The notes: a model not told the origin generated them from the sequence alone. 64,000 nucleotides of DNA from Aphrocallistes beatrix (GCA_963281255.1 OY725489.1:2294001-2358000); one strand, 5' to 3'. Shown: positions 10,478-22,012, counted from the stretch's first letter. Numbers and translations: made by a program.

Positions 10478-10585
10478 CAATCCGTGACCCAGAAATTGAA
10501 TATCCGTTACCCAGAGATTTAAAATCCGTAACCCAGAAATTTGAAATCCATGACCCAGAAATTGAATATCCGTTACCCAGAGAAA
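10478..10585. repeat. About 24-bp tandem repeat
   Basis: Four to five imperfect copies of the unit ACCCAGAAATTGAATATCCGT. This gives a repetitive glycine/serine-rich frame on the minus strand with no support as a gene. Confidence 0.75.
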
Positions 10586-10589
10586 ACAC

Positions 10590-11198
10590 ATAAATATTGA
10601 TTTATTTCTAGCATTATGGTTTTAGGCTGGGAATAGATTGTTTATGAAATAGTATACTACCAGTTTTGTCCCGTTTTTAGATGGAGAAAATTGGGAAAAA
10701 ATCCACATAAAGTTCCATAATTACTTTTTATCACTAGTTATTGTACTGAATGAACACCTCCCGTTTACTTCATCACACATATGTTCTTAATTATTTGACC
10801 TTGTAATAATTTTATTCCACGAACTCCAAAAAATATCACCAAATTCATTTTAAGGCATTTTCAACTACAAGATTCGAATTTTTCAACAGTCACCTCAACC
10901 ATGTCTATAAATCGGACATACCAAACACCATAATTGTTCCATCACACACAACAATCATATATGCAAATCGAAAGCTGATCCCCTGAGCTATTCAATGGAC
11001 AAATCGAAAATAGTATATTTTCACTAACTTCTGATTACAAATCACGGCTCATTACTTATGAAATGACCTAAGTATGCCAGCCGTCTGCATGATGATACTG
11101 AACTTGAACTGCGACAAATTTCTGACCATGCCTCGGTTAAAATGACCGTTTGAAGCTGGTCCATACGATCCCGTAAACCTCGAGCCTCTACCCGGGCA
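10590..11198. other. No recognised gene
   Basis: AT-rich, with only short frames and no conserved motif. It probably contains the eroded C-terminal end of the hAT relic that starts at 12372 on the minus strand. Confidence 0.4.
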
Positions 11199-12372
11199 TT
11201 ATCGGTATGATCGATCATCGTTAGCTATTTTACAGGGCGCTGCCAAAATAGCGTTATAGCCATTGACTAATACTACTGCCGCGTCGACTCGTGCTGACCA
11301 TCGAGTGGTCAACAGTTTCTGGATCACCAAGCCGCCTGGACCCAGTCCTTCTTTGTGCACACGGCAAAGGTGATTTGATGCAGGGAAAAACGAGTACAGC
11401 TGATTCATTAAATCGAAAACCTACCAGGTCAACACTCTGCTGCACATTTGTCAACAAGATTCAATGAGTGAGCTGCACATGAAATGAAGGTTGCGGACTG
11501 ACATTTTTCAAGGACGATTGCTTGCATCCCGTTGTACTTTCCATTCACACTCGATGCATTATCATAGGACTGCCCATGGCCAGAAAGCAACACATAACGA
11601 ATCACACGTAAGCTGATCCACGTTAGAGACGTCAGGCGTCGAGTCCACTGATACGGAGAAGTGACCAGAGCTCTTGATTCCAATAATGATTTCTCCAAAA
11701 CACGTTTGCCCATTATGGAGACAACTTCATCACATACAGTGGAAGACAAGTATGACGTATTGCCCCGACCCTTGTCAACATATTTGCATATATGCTTTGG
11801 AGAGGAAAGCATAATATTCAGCTATCAATTCTAAATAGCCAAGATAGTTCCCATTGTTCGGGGAACCAATGGTTTGTTCCGAACCACGAAGTGCAATGCC
11901 CCGCTCTGTGATAAATCGAAGCACACTGACAATAGGAATCGATAGAGCACGCCGATATTCACATTCAGATTCATACTCTTGAATTAATCTTCTATCAATC
12001 CGTCCGCTAACGTGTTTGCGAGCAGTTAAAGCTATAATCGAGGCAAGGTGGATTTGGGCGTTCTCATGAGCAGCAATCTTTTCTTCATCCTTTCTCCAGT
12101 TACTAAAACCAGTAACAAATGGACTATTATCATGATCTAGATGACCGAACAACTTGCAAGAAAAGCAAAATAGCATTTTCTTCGATATCGAAAAACAAGA
12201 GCGTTGAATTTTAACCCTTGTAAGTGTGTGAATCCGGGTAAAATGAGAGAGAACAGCGGCGTGTAAAACTCTGTTCCAAAAACTGGAGTGCTCGGATTGA
12301 AGTTAGTATTTGTTTTTGGTTCTAGGAACTGCCTCTTTTAGCCAGTATTCGCGCATTTGTTTATCAATCTTC
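11199..12372 (-). pseudogene. ZMYM1-like hAT transposase relic
   Basis: Reading down from 12372: MREYWLKEAVPRTK, then a TTF-type zinc-finger end with LFCFSCKLFG (about 12170-12140), then GFSNWRKDEEKIAAHE, the usual sequence before the DUF4371 domain. DUF4371 blocks follow, including GQSYDNASSVNGKYNG (about 11570-11530) and SCAAHSLNLV (about 11475-11445). A final TTRWSAR-type block lies at about 11310-11290, the conserved tryptophan motif preceding the hAT insertion domain. The C-terminal dimerisation region is missing. Frameshifts occur near 11790 and 11440, and a stop near 12310. It is a hAT DNA transposon gene, now non-functional. Confidence 0.85.
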
Positions 12373-12890
12373 TCCCACAACCAATATAATTGACGTAATG
12401 ATTTATATCTGTGCAAGACCATTTTGCGTTGACATTTGTGACTAGACCACAAGTTATATTTAATGTCAATCATACTTATAGTAATCGACCAAACATTGTC
12501 ATTGGAACATATATATACATATATATAGTATATACTTAGTATATACGTTATTAGTTCGAATTACTCACTTTATCAACTTTCCATTCGATTACTCTCCCAT
12601 GTTAAACATTTCTACCTCGTATGATATTCTTGGCTCGTCAAGGTCTTGGAATTAGGGGTCATGATGAAGAATGCAATTCTAACTTTAGTCAACTTTTGAA
12701 GCATAGAGTTTGATTATCGTGTCATTGCCTGGATGAAAAAAAATTAGAATGAGTATACTTCAACTGATATTCAAAATGTGATATTGAGAATAATGTCTCA
12801 CAATATTCTCCGTTAGTTACAAATTATCTTCATTCAGTACCACTCTACTCTCTTACGGTGGATGAAACAAGATATTTCTAACAAAGAGCA
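12373..12890. other. Spacer with AT microsatellite
   Basis: It holds a TATATACATATATATAG-type microsatellite at about 12510-12550. No gene is evident between two opposed hAT relics. Confidence 0.5.
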
Positions 12891-12894
12891 AGCA

Positions 12895-14277
12895 GTTATC
12901 TGCATGCATTGGAGATGACGAACTGAGAGCTAATGAAGATTTCATCGGTCTTTATCAGATTGAATCAACTGATGCAAATGCTATTGTAGCTATGATACGT
13001 GATGTTATACTACGACTACGACCATTACGAACATTACTTTCACAAAGTTACGATGGTGCTGCTTCAATGTCCGGGATCTGGAATGGAGTGTCCACACAGA
13101 TTTTAAAAGGAACCATGTGCTATCTATACTCACTGTTATGGGTACTCCTTAAATTTAGCTTGTAATAACAACGTTAAGTAATGTAAAATTATGAAAGATG
13201 CGCTAGAGATAACGCAGGAAATCGCTAAACTAGTCAAGAGATCTCCTCAGAGAGCCTCAGTTCTACATCGCCTCAAAGATCAGCTTGCAGATAGTGCACC
13301 TGGAGTACGTGTTTTGTGCCCAACAAGGTGGGCAGTTAGAGAACAAGCTTTGCATTGCATTAGGACAAACTATAGAGATTTGCAACTGCTTTGGGATGAA
13401 TCCTTATGCCATTATAAAGACATCGAAAAGAGTAGAATTTGTGATGTGTCTTCCTACATGGAAAGTTTTGATTTTCTTTTTGGAATACTCACTGAAGAAC
13501 TTCTTCTCGGCCATTCTGAAAATCTCAGTAAGATACTTCAATCGACAGATATATATACAGCAGAAGCCCAACAGATTGAACAAATGACACTAAAACACAG
13601 AAGGATATGAGAACAGAAGATACATTTCGCTCTTTTTGGTTAAGTGCAATTAAAATAGCGAAGGAATCGGGTGTAGACGAACCGAAAGATTGTCCATAAA
13701 AATAAAAGTACCATCAATATTTGAAAAATATTATTCAGCTTCAAACCTGCCTGTAACAAGTGATGAATATAACAACGAGATATATTTTCAAGCATTGGAT
13801 CCAATTATTGCCTGTATTCAAGAAAGATTTGATCAACCAGGCTATCGGGTATACACTAACTTGCAAGATATTTTGTTAGGATGTGTGAATGGTATTGCTT
13901 AAAAGGAAGAATTTGACTTTGTAACAAGTATTTATGCAAATGATCTTGGTCCTCAGAAACTGAAAAATGCAGTTGGAGATTTTGCAAGGAAATCATAATG
14001 TTAAATCCTAAAATTCCCTTTCCTCTCTCTCTTAAAGACTCTTCGGACAAAAGCATTTATTGAGGGTCAGAAAATGATCGCATTTTCTGAACCTCAAAAA
14101 TGCTTTTGTCCGAAGTTTTCATTATCGCGAAACTAATCAAAGTAATGCCAGCTACTAATGCTAAAGGTGAAAGATCATTTAGCACATTATGTCTTATCAA
14201 ATCTTATCGTCGCTCAACAATGACAGAGATGCTTTTAAACTCTGATTTTGAGCACTCACTAGGAAAAGACATATGAA
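12895..14277 (+). pseudogene. ZMYM1-like hAT transposase relic, second copy
   Basis: On the + strand, blocks in order are: DFIGLYQIESTDANAI (about 12940-12990); SQSYDGAASMSGIWNG (about 13050-13095); YTHCYGYSLNLACNN (about 13122-13170); LVKRSPQRASVLHRLK, then CPTRWAVREQAL (about 13220-13350); MESFDFLFGILTEELLLG (13450-13515); and a C-terminal hAT dimerisation block KVMPATNAKGERSFSTLCLI plus YRRSTMTEMLL (about 14145-14235). These match the DUF4371 and hAT C-terminal domains. One stop lies near 13172, others break the frame around 13610 and 13900, and a 75-bp palindrome is embedded at 14041-14115. It is the more complete of the two hAT relics and lies in the opposite orientation to the one at 11.2-12.4 kb. 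Confidence 0.88.
14041..14115. repeat. 75-bp snap-back palindrome inside hAT relic
   Basis: The left arm 14041-14076 begins CTTCGGACAAAAGCATTT. The right arm 14081-14115 is its inverse with one mismatch and one single-base gap. A 4-base centre (ATCG) separates them. It interrupts the hAT coding sequence just before its C-terminal dimerisation block. Confidence 0.9.
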
Positions 14278-15110
14278 CTGAGCTTGATTGAAGTGACAAA
14301 TGAATTTGTTGGAAGCTCAGATCATCGTCAATCCATATTTGGAAAATTTTTAATGAATGAAACGAATTATTCAATTTTTTTATTTCATAAGATCATACTA
14401 ATGTCGCAGTATAAATGCGAAACTGGTGGATTCGCTAATAAACTGAATAGTTGGTGGATTCGCGAAAACACCGGTGCAAATGCGAAACCTTTCTATCTTA
14501 AATCTTATGGTTGGTTAATTATATAACTCAAATGAAATACGTAGTATTTGTACTATTATTAGTAATACTCAGCTGTTTCATAACTAACAATTTGACAGTA
14601 AGATGATGTAAACAACATGTTTTCAAAGCTACTATATACAACTACATTTTTGGCGTGAGAAAAAGATTAGTCAACTTTGTTTATTGAATCAGTTCAGGAT
14701 ACAAGTATGTATTAATAAACTGTCAAGAATGGGCAATATGTTTCATCATATATATTGTCGATCTTCTTCCCAATCTATATGTTATGGACCAAAGTGTAAA
14801 CTGGCCAAGATTTTAGAATCTTGGTTAAATCTTGGCTAAAAGCAACTTTGGCTGAGCCAAATATTTGGCTCAACCAAAGTGGTTGAGTTAACCTAAATTT
14901 GATGGGAGCATAATACATCATGGGTTGACAAGAAATTGTAGATTTATTTAATCTTATTGCGTTATGCGTTATGCGTGAGAGTAGTATATAATATGATTAC
15001 CAGTTGAGAAAATCCAATATAAAACTCATTCATGTTAACAGTAATTAGCAATGCACAATAATTAATTAAAAATATTAACAATTCAACAAATATGAGTCAT
15101 TCGTACTAGT

Positions 15111-16906
15111 TACTTGCTCTGTTATGAAGGACAGGGTGTAATTCAGTTGTTACTTGCTCTGTTATGAGGGACAGGGTGTAATTCAGTTGTTACTTGCTCT
15201 GTTATGAGGGACAGGGTGTAATTCAGTTGTTAATTGGTCTGTTATGAGGGACAGGGTGTAGTTCAGTTGTCACTTGCTCTGTTATGAGGGACAGGGTGTA
15301 ATTCAGTTGTTACTTGCTCTGTTATGAGGGACAGGGTGTAGTTCAGTTGTTACTTGCTCTGTTATGAGGGACAGGGTGTAATTCAGTTGTTACTTGCTCT
15401 GTTATGAGGGACAGGGTGTAGTTCAGTTGTTACTTGCTCTGTTATGAGGGACAGGGTGTAATTCAGTTGTCACTTGCTCTGTTATGAAGTACAGGGTGTA
15501 GTTCAGTTGTTACTTGCTCTGTTATGAAGGACAGGGTGTAATTCAGTTGTCACTTGCTCTGTTATGAAGGACAGGGTGTAGTTCAGTTGTTACTTGCTCT
15601 GTTATGAAGGACAGGGTGTAATTCAGTTGTCACTTGCTCTGTTATGAAGGACAGGGTGTAGTTCAGTTGTTACTTGCTCTGTTATGAAGGACAGGGTGTA
15701 ATTCAGTTGTTACTTGCTCTGTTATGAAGGACAGGGTGTAATTCAGTTGTCACTTGCTCTGTTATGAGGGACAGGGTGTAATTCAGTTGTTACTTGCTCT
15801 GTTATGAAGGACAGGGTGTAATTCAGTTGTCACTTGCTCTGTTATGAGGGACAGGGTGTAATTCAGTTGTTAATTGGTCTGTTATGAGGGACAGGGTGTA
15901 GTTCAGTTGTCACTTGCTCTGTTATGAAGGACAGGGTGTAATTCAGTTGTCACTTGCTCTGTTATGAAGGACAGGGTGTAGTTCAGTTGTTACTTGCTCT
16001 GTTATGAAGGACAGGGTGTAATTCAGTTGTCACTTGCTCTGTTATGAAGGACAGGGTGTAGTTCAGTTGTTACTTGCTCTGTTATGAAGGACAGGGTGTA
16101 ATTCAGTTGTCACTTGCTCTGTTATGAGGGACAGGGTGTAATTCAGTTGTTAATTGGTCTGTTATGAGGGACAGGGTGTAGTTCAGTTGTCACTTGCTCT
16201 GTTATGAGGGACAGGGTGTAATTCAGTTGTTACTTGCTCTGTTATGAGGGACAGGGTGTAGTTCAGTTGTCACTTGCTCTGTTATGAGGGACAGGGTGTA
16301 GTTCAGTTGTTACTTGCTCTGTTATGAGGGGACAGGGTGTAGTTCAGTTGTTAATTGGTCTGTTATGAGGGACAGGGTGTAGTTCAGTTGTCACTTGCTC
16401 TGTTATGAGGGACAGGGTGTAGTTCAGTTGTTACTTGCTCTGTTATGAGGGACAGGGTGTAATTCAGTTGTTAATTGGTCTGTTATGAGGGACAGGGTGT
16501 AGTTCAGTTGTCACTTGCTCTGTTATGAGGGACAGGGTGTAATTCAGTTGTTACTTGCTCTGTTATGAGGGACAGGGTGTAGTTCAGTTGTTACTTGCTC
16601 TGTTATGAGGGACAGGGTGTAATTCAGTTGTCACTTGCTCTGTTATGAAGGACAGGGTGTAGTTCAGTTGTTACTTGCTCTGTTATGAAGGACAGGGTGT
16701 AATTCAGTTGTCACTTGCTCTGTTATGAAGGACAGGGTGTAGTTCAGTTGTTACTTGCTCTGTTATGAAGGACAGGGTGTAATTCAGTTGTCACTTGCTC
16801 TGTTATGAGGGACAGGGTGTAATTCAGTTGTCACTTGCTCTGTTACGAGGGACAGGGTGTAGTTTAGTTGTCACTTGATCTGTTATAAGGGACAGAGTGT
16901 AGTTCA
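15111..16906. repeat. 40-bp satellite array, about 45 copies
   Basis: The unit contains TACTTGCTCTGTTATGAAGG then ACAGGGTGTAATTCAGTTGT. Units differ at a few diagnostic sites: AAGG/AGGG, TAATT/TAGTT, GTTAC/GTCAC and CTTGCTCT/ATTGGTCT. In several stretches two unit types alternate, giving an 80-bp higher-order repeat. A single 1-bp insertion (about 16328) shifts the phase. The last units decay into TTATAAGGGACAGAG and abut the duplicated integrase segment. There are no spacers, so it is not a CRISPR array. Confidence 0.97.
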
Positions 16907-18170
16907 AATATGTTCAATATATTAAGAATACTGTCAAACAGTCTACATTTGGACGTACTCCCTTTGAGGTGCACTTTAGGAGGACCCCCCTGATCTATCT
17001 GTAGATTTGATGCACTTTAGGAGGACCCCCCTGATCTATCTGTAGATTTGATGCTAGATGACGCCCTACAGATGGGTGGCGAGATCATCGAATTCTCTAC
17101 TCAAACTACCGAGGCTACAACAGTTCCTGTCCCACGATCGAGCACGCCTACTCTCCTCCTCCTCCCACTCTCTCGCATGACTCTATGTCAGCCGGATGTG
17201 ACGATTCCTTCAGCCGATGTTGCTAACCAAGTGGATAGAGACCAACAGCCTCAGCCATGTTCTTCATATAGCCCAGAACCTGTCCACGAGTACACCAAAG
17301 TTGAAGTTCCCTCCTCGTCTCTCTCTTCTACTGACGAGCTGGATGAAGCAATCTTACACGACTTGGAGGTTAGACCGCTTATTAGGACTGATATTACATC
17401 CATCATCTGTTAACCTAGACAATATACTCTGGTGCTCTAATCACTGTTTGTAAGGTTAAATGTTCTTCATTTCCCTTCCCAACACTTCCCTCACTCACTC
17501 CTTCCTTCCTCGAGTCAAGCCTGTCGTTCCTGATTACAAAACTAAACGACTTCCTATTGATTACTCCTGTAAGAGATCTACGAACAAGAAAGCTCCAGGA
17601 GATTTTAACAGTCCCAGAATTCTAGCTATTCGCTATCAAACTGGAAACATTTACATAGCAGACATTAAATGAAGAGCATTTAACCTTACAATACAGCGAT
17701 TAGTACTAAAGTATATCGTCTAGGTTAACAGATGATGTAAATCAGTCCTAATAAGCGGTCTAACCTCCAAGTCGTGTAAGATTGCTTCATCCAGCTCGTC
17801 AGTAGAAGAGAGAGACGAGGAGGGAACTTCAACTTTGGTGTACTCGTGGACAGGTTCTGGGCTATATGAAGAACATGGCTGAGGCTGTTGGTCTCTATCC
17901 ACTTGGTTAGCAACATCGGCTGAAGGAATCGTCACATCCGGCTGACATAGAGTCATGCGAGAGAGTGGGAGGAGGAGGAGAGTAGGCGTGCTCGATCGTG
18001 GGACAGGAACTGTTGTAGCCTCGGTAGTTTGAGTAGAGAATTCGATGATCTCGCCACCCATCTGTAGGGCGTCATCTAGCATCAAATCTACAGATAGATC
18101 AGGGGGGTCCTCCTAAAGTGCACCTCAAAGGGAGTACGTCCAAATGTAGACTGTTTGACAGTATTCTTAG
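16907..18170. repeat. Inverted duplication of an integrase gene segment
   Basis: The left arm 16907-17472 and right arm 17667-18170 are near-identical in inverted orientation, with about 194 bp between them. Each arm encodes the same roughly 121-residue Ser/Pro/Thr-rich frame preceded by the integrase signature QSTFGRTPFEVHF. The right arm is continuous with the integrase gene on the minus strand. The left arm is therefore the duplicate. It carries an extra 41-bp tandem duplication, 16971-17011 and 17012-17052, that the right arm lacks. The left arm also preserves the mariner empty site, see 18173-19504. Confidence 0.9.
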
Positions 18171-18289
18171 TACTACGGAAGTTCAATAAGTTCTGATCAT
18201 TATTAGATAACATTACTAGATTTTACTAGTACCTTAATTCGCTCATAGAATATGTTTATTTTATCAATTACCTAAAAGCCAGTTTTTAC

Positions 18290-19430
18290 TTGGTTCAAGT
18301 CTACGGTATGAAAGGTGCTCTATCTTATCCTGGAGTCAGACGATGGGCCCAGCGCTTTAGGGTAGGTAGAGAGTCTGTGGAAGATGACCCTCGGGCTGGA
18401 GCACCTGTTACTGCGGTTGTCCCCAAATATTCCAGTGCTATTAAGGAACTCCTTGATTCAGATCCTCATATCACTGTTAAAGAGTTAGTTCATATTATTG
18501 GGATCTCAACGGGAAGTGTTGGCCACATTCTAAAGTCAAAACTAAATCTATCAAAGGTTTGTGCTCGATGGGTCCTTCATTGCTTAACAAAGGCCTGTCA
18601 GGCCAAAATTGGTCTGAGGGATCAGTTTTGGCTGCCAAATCTAGTCTGGAGGACCATTTTTAGTGCAGTTTCTGCAGAGAGATGCCCCTATGGCAATGAC
18701 GGTGTACCACATCCGTCCATATGTATGTATGTATCTCCGTACGCTGCGAAATTTGAGATTTCAAAAATTTAGTAGCCCGATGTATTACAATATTCATATC
18801 TCGCGTGCCAAGTCAGCTGCACTATCGGTCTACCGACATACATTTTTCTTAACTTGAATAATGCCAACTTGAGTCATGATCAAAGCGGGCGCAGCGTTGA
18901 AGGGAAATGGCGGGAAGCAATAGTAAAACTTCTACATACTTGTAGAATCAAAAAAAGTGGACAAAATAAAACTTAATATAAAAGCGGGACATTCAATGCA
19001 AAAAACGTGCAGTTGGCATATATTGAATAGACTCCCTATTAATAGAGACCTCCTAGAGTGATTGTAATGTCATCACATCCTATGAGGAGAGGACTACTTT
19101 AGTGTACGTAATTAAATGGCACAAAATTTAACCCGGACCAATTTTGGCATGGGGGGAAGCAGGTCAAAGCCAAAATTGCAAGCATGGGGATGGTTGAGCT
19201 TGAGCATCCACCCTACAGTCCAGACCTAGCTCCTTGTGACTTTTATTTATTCCCGAAGCTAAAAGAGTACCTTTCTGGTCGTCATTTCGACACAAATGCA
19301 GGACTGGGTTCGGCGATTTTCTAGTATCTAAACCTTATACCTCATGAGGACTATGAAAAAGTATTTATACAATGATTAGAACGTTTACAACGCTGTATCG
19401 ATAATCGTGGGAGTATTTTGAAAAAATAGA
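18290..19430 (+). pseudogene. mariner transposase relic
   Basis: The N-terminal half reads WAQRFRVGRESVEDDPRAG followed by a helix-turn-helix region with LLDSDPHITVKELVHIIGIS and GSVGHILKS, then KVCARWVLHCLT (18290-18590). This is typical of mariner and SETMAR-type transposases. The catalytic C-terminal part is recognisable only as YSPDLAPCDFYLFPKLKEYL with GRHFDT (about 19210-19295), which contains the last catalytic Asp of the DD34D triad. The middle is replaced by unrelated repeat sequence. Stop codons and frameshifts are present, so it is inactive. Confidence 0.9.
18655..18950. repeat. Unclassified repeat inside mariner
   Basis: ATTTTTAGTGCAG, GAGATGCCC and CTATGGCA at 18657-18700, and AGCTGCACTATCGGT with an ACATACATTTTT block at about 18818-18845, recur in opposite orientation at about 62277-62590. 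It replaces the middle of the mariner transposase. Ends are not defined. Confidence 0.45.
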
Positions 19431-20934
19431 ACATTAATTACTTGTTTATCGTGTATTTTAAATGTTTTACAGTGTATTGATCAGAACTTATTGAACACCC
19501 GTAGTATATTGAACATATTTTAATTCACTCACCCATTGGTCCAGTGGCTTTTTCAATGATCTGAGGCGGGCAAAGAGCAGCTCGACATCCTGGTTGGCTC
19601 GCTCAATGCTTCCTTGATCTGTGGATTTCCTAGGCCTTCCATGTACGAACCGTGTGCTCTTCCACTCATTGCGAGAGTATTTGTACCTGTTATCCTCTTG
19701 CATTCGTAAATCAATCAGGTCAGACTGTGCACACTGGCCAACAGTTGGAGGAATTATTGGCTTGTGGACAATCCTTTTCGTAGTCACCTTCCCCTTCTTC
19801 TCCTGGTATATAGGGCAGAGTCGTCAAAATAATTCCAAGCGAGCGAGTAATGTGCAGTTTATTCTTCTCCAAATAGGCCCACATTCTAAACCTCCCTGCA
19901 TGACAGAGCTTGTCGTGTGCTTTGCAGAGAGTCTCGTAAACCTTGGCAACTACTAATGCGCGGGCTCTCTCTTTTCCTCGAAACTCTCCACCTATGTATA
20001 CAGCTCGAAAATATCACCAAACCGACAGACGCTGTACTTCTCAGCTGCTCGGAGGTGGAAGCTTCTGCCAAAATCCTCAGAAGAATTAACTAACAAACTT
20101 ATCATCTCTTCAATATCCCCTGGGATAAAGGCTGCTTAGATTTGGGGAGTTAATCTAACTCCCCATAAAATCTTGTGGTGTTGGAAATGTTATGTTGGTG
20201 ATGGCAAGTACACTCGGGCAGCTTTTCAACATTATATACTGCGAAAAACTACTTCATACAATAGGCATAGTTAAATGAAACTAAAATTACATTCCTACAA
20301 TTACTTTATCCGTTGCCAAGTACTTACAGTTCTCAATATTTAGAATGTAGTTAGTGGACATTCCAAACTCACTTGACTGATAGTAATTGTTTGATGGTAA
20401 TTCCACACTAACTAGACTGTAGTTACGGATTCGATAAATTCATTAGTTGATTACTTATTCAGAATCATTGTAGCCTTCTGTGAATGTGAAACTACTATTT
20501 CTATCTAATAATAGCTTTAAAGAGCTTATATTTGTTATATTTATTGTCATAAATTAGTTTTATTAGTAATAAATTGATTAATAACATTTAGAATTAAATC
20601 TACAATTTCTTATCAACCCATGATGTATTATGCTCCCATCAAATTTAGGTTAACTCAACACTTTGGCTCAGCCAAATGTTTGGCTGAGCCAAAGTTGCTT
20701 TTAGCCAAGATTTAGCCAAGATTCACAAATCTTGGCCAGTTTACACTTTGGTCCATGACATATACAACATATTTGTTCATTTCAAATAATCACACATTAT
20801 CTCGTTTATTGGAATCTAGTTGTTCTAATGAGAAATATAAATCAACCATAAGATTTAAGATAAAACGCTTTCGCATTTGCACCGGTGAATTCGCGAAAAA
20901 AAGGGTTTACCCAAAATTCGATTGATTTTCACAA

Positions 20935-21245
20935 TGATAGCTCGCCCTTCTTAACCCTCTCTAGACTGTTGAAGAGGAATTTTTTAGTGAATATTCTGTT
21001 AATACTTCGGTCTTATCTGAGTAGCAGACTTGGATCGATCTTTTTTGCTTTTTCTGACCAATAAGTTGTCTTACCTTTTGGTTGTGACACGAGGCCTATC
21101 CGGAATAGTGAGGTCTCTTACCGAGCAAGTCAGTATATGTTTCCTTGGAATCTCACCTACTCCTTTTTGGCTACATCCAACCATTTTAGCTACCTCCCTC
21201 TGAGTATGGCCGTTTTCCAATACAATATCAAATTTCCCAGATTTT
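20935..21245 (-). pseudogene. Tc1-like transposase, N-terminal fragment
   Basis: The minus-strand translation reads LENGHTQREVAKMVGCSQKGV, a Tc1-type helix-turn-helix with the SQREIAK-like core. It continues to RPRVTTKR, a following RKSKKDRS block, and a second helix region ending EGRAIIVKINRI. This covers only the paired DNA-binding domain. The catalytic domain is absent. Stops at several positions show decay. Confidence 0.65.
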
Positions 21246-21522
21246 CAAAGAAAATTCGGGGTTTCGAAGGTATTGAAAATTCGATAAATACTGATAAATC
21301 ATAATAAAGAGTAGAAAAGTGAAAAAGGCAAATTATTCAAATATAATGAATGAAATATCTGTATTACGGTATTACTTATTAAAATAAATAACAATGTATA
21401 TGATTTCGCAAGAAAGAAACTAATCTAGTGAGTTGAAACTATTTGACGTTTACTATACTGTATACACTGATTTTGAGCAATTCTTTTTGACCGGTACTGT
21501 ATATATATATCTATATATATCT

Positions 21523-22012
21523 GTTACGAGTTGATTGAAGAAACTGCCAGGCGCAGAAAGCTGATTTTTGGCATGTGGGAGTCTTTTGGCAATGGCTCCA
21601 GTAAGTTCTGAGCTCAGAGCAAAATGTCGACTCATCATGGATTTATGACGTCATTGTCACATTTCTAAAAGTGAAGCAATACAGTTATTCGAGCATAACT
21701 CAGCTATTATAGGAGATAGAAGGTTGAAATTTTAATAAAATTTGTATACTAACATACCTCACACATGCTGCAACTATCATCAAAAATGATGCCACATCAC
21801 TTTTTATGACGTCATCATTACTCATCAACTTTTTAAAATTTGATAATTTTAGTGATTTCTCGTGCGATATCGATTATAACATTAAGACAGACATATTTAG
21901 AGATGTTATTTCCCTTATAATTAATCAATGTGATCCCAGGCGACCAAAGGGCGACTCCGGCGGACACAAAGTGTCCTCCACCCGCGCAGCGCAAACAAGC
22001 AAAGCGGGCTTG
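21523..22012 (-). repeat. GC-core repeat unit (full, minus orientation)
   Basis: A complete unit in minus orientation, about 490 bp. It starts after a TATATA run and contains TGACGTCA palindromes at about 21647 and 21808. It ends with the GC-rich core GCGCAGCGCAAACAAGCAAA followed by GCGGGCTTG and another TATATA/CACACA run. Confidence 0.85.

Larger units (their letters stand above)
18173..19504 (+). mobile_element. mariner element with TA target duplication
   Basis: The termini are CTACGG followed by GTTCAATAAGTTCTGATCA at 18173, and its inverse ending CCCGTAG at 19504. TA flanks both (18171-18172 and 19505-19506). Length is 1332 bp, normal for mariner. The duplicated left arm at 16907-16935 shows the uninterrupted integrase sequence, so the insertion point is independently verified. 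The element carries an internal transposase relic and a further repeat at about 18655-18950. Confidence 0.93.
17720..20065 (-). pseudogene. KRBA2/Ginger-like integrase gene, interrupted by mariner
   Basis: On the minus strand from about 20065 the order is: YETLCKAHDKLCHAGR, a zinc-binding HHCC-like N-terminus (about 19945-19900); EKKGKVTTKRIVHKPIIPP (about 19800); GQCAQSDLIDLRMQEDN, holding the first catalytic Asp (about 19730); then, after an internal loss of the second-Asp region, VHGRPRKSTDQGSIERAN, holding the catalytic Glu (about 19640-19590); then QWVSELKYVQY (about 19540). A mariner (18173-19504) splits the gene exactly here. The frame resumes with KNTVKQSTFGRTPFEVHF at 18165 and a low-complexity Ser/Pro tail to 17720. 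It resembles integrases of Ginger-type transposons and KRBA2-like proteins. It is dead through deletion, frameshifts and insertion. Confidence 0.8.
14458..20906. mobile_element. Composite element with inverted termini, satellite and integrase
   Basis: The segments 14784-14952 and 20600-20757 are inverted copies, sharing GGACCAAAGTGTAAACTGGCC and GATGGGAGCATAATACATCA. An outer inverted pair lies at 14458-14517 and 20842-20906 (GGTGCAAATGCGAAA and CTTAAATCTTATGGTTG). Inside lie a 40-bp satellite, an inverted duplication and an integrase gene split by mariner. The layout suggests an old integrase-bearing DNA transposon (Ginger or KRBA2-like). Neither the exact outer ends nor a target duplication could be fixed. 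Confidence 0.6.

Noticed and set aside
10233-10589. 118-residue minus-strand frame with repeated GNGYSISG and HFSH peptides
   Set aside because: It translates two short tandem repeats and overlaps the 80-residue ORF in another frame.
15111-16906. Regular repeats resembling a CRISPR array
   Set aside because: Units are contiguous 40-bp copies without unique spacers, and the context is eukaryotic. It is a satellite.
17048-18085. Two identical convergent 121-residue genes
   Set aside because: They are the two arms of one inverted duplication of an integrase tail, not a gene pair.
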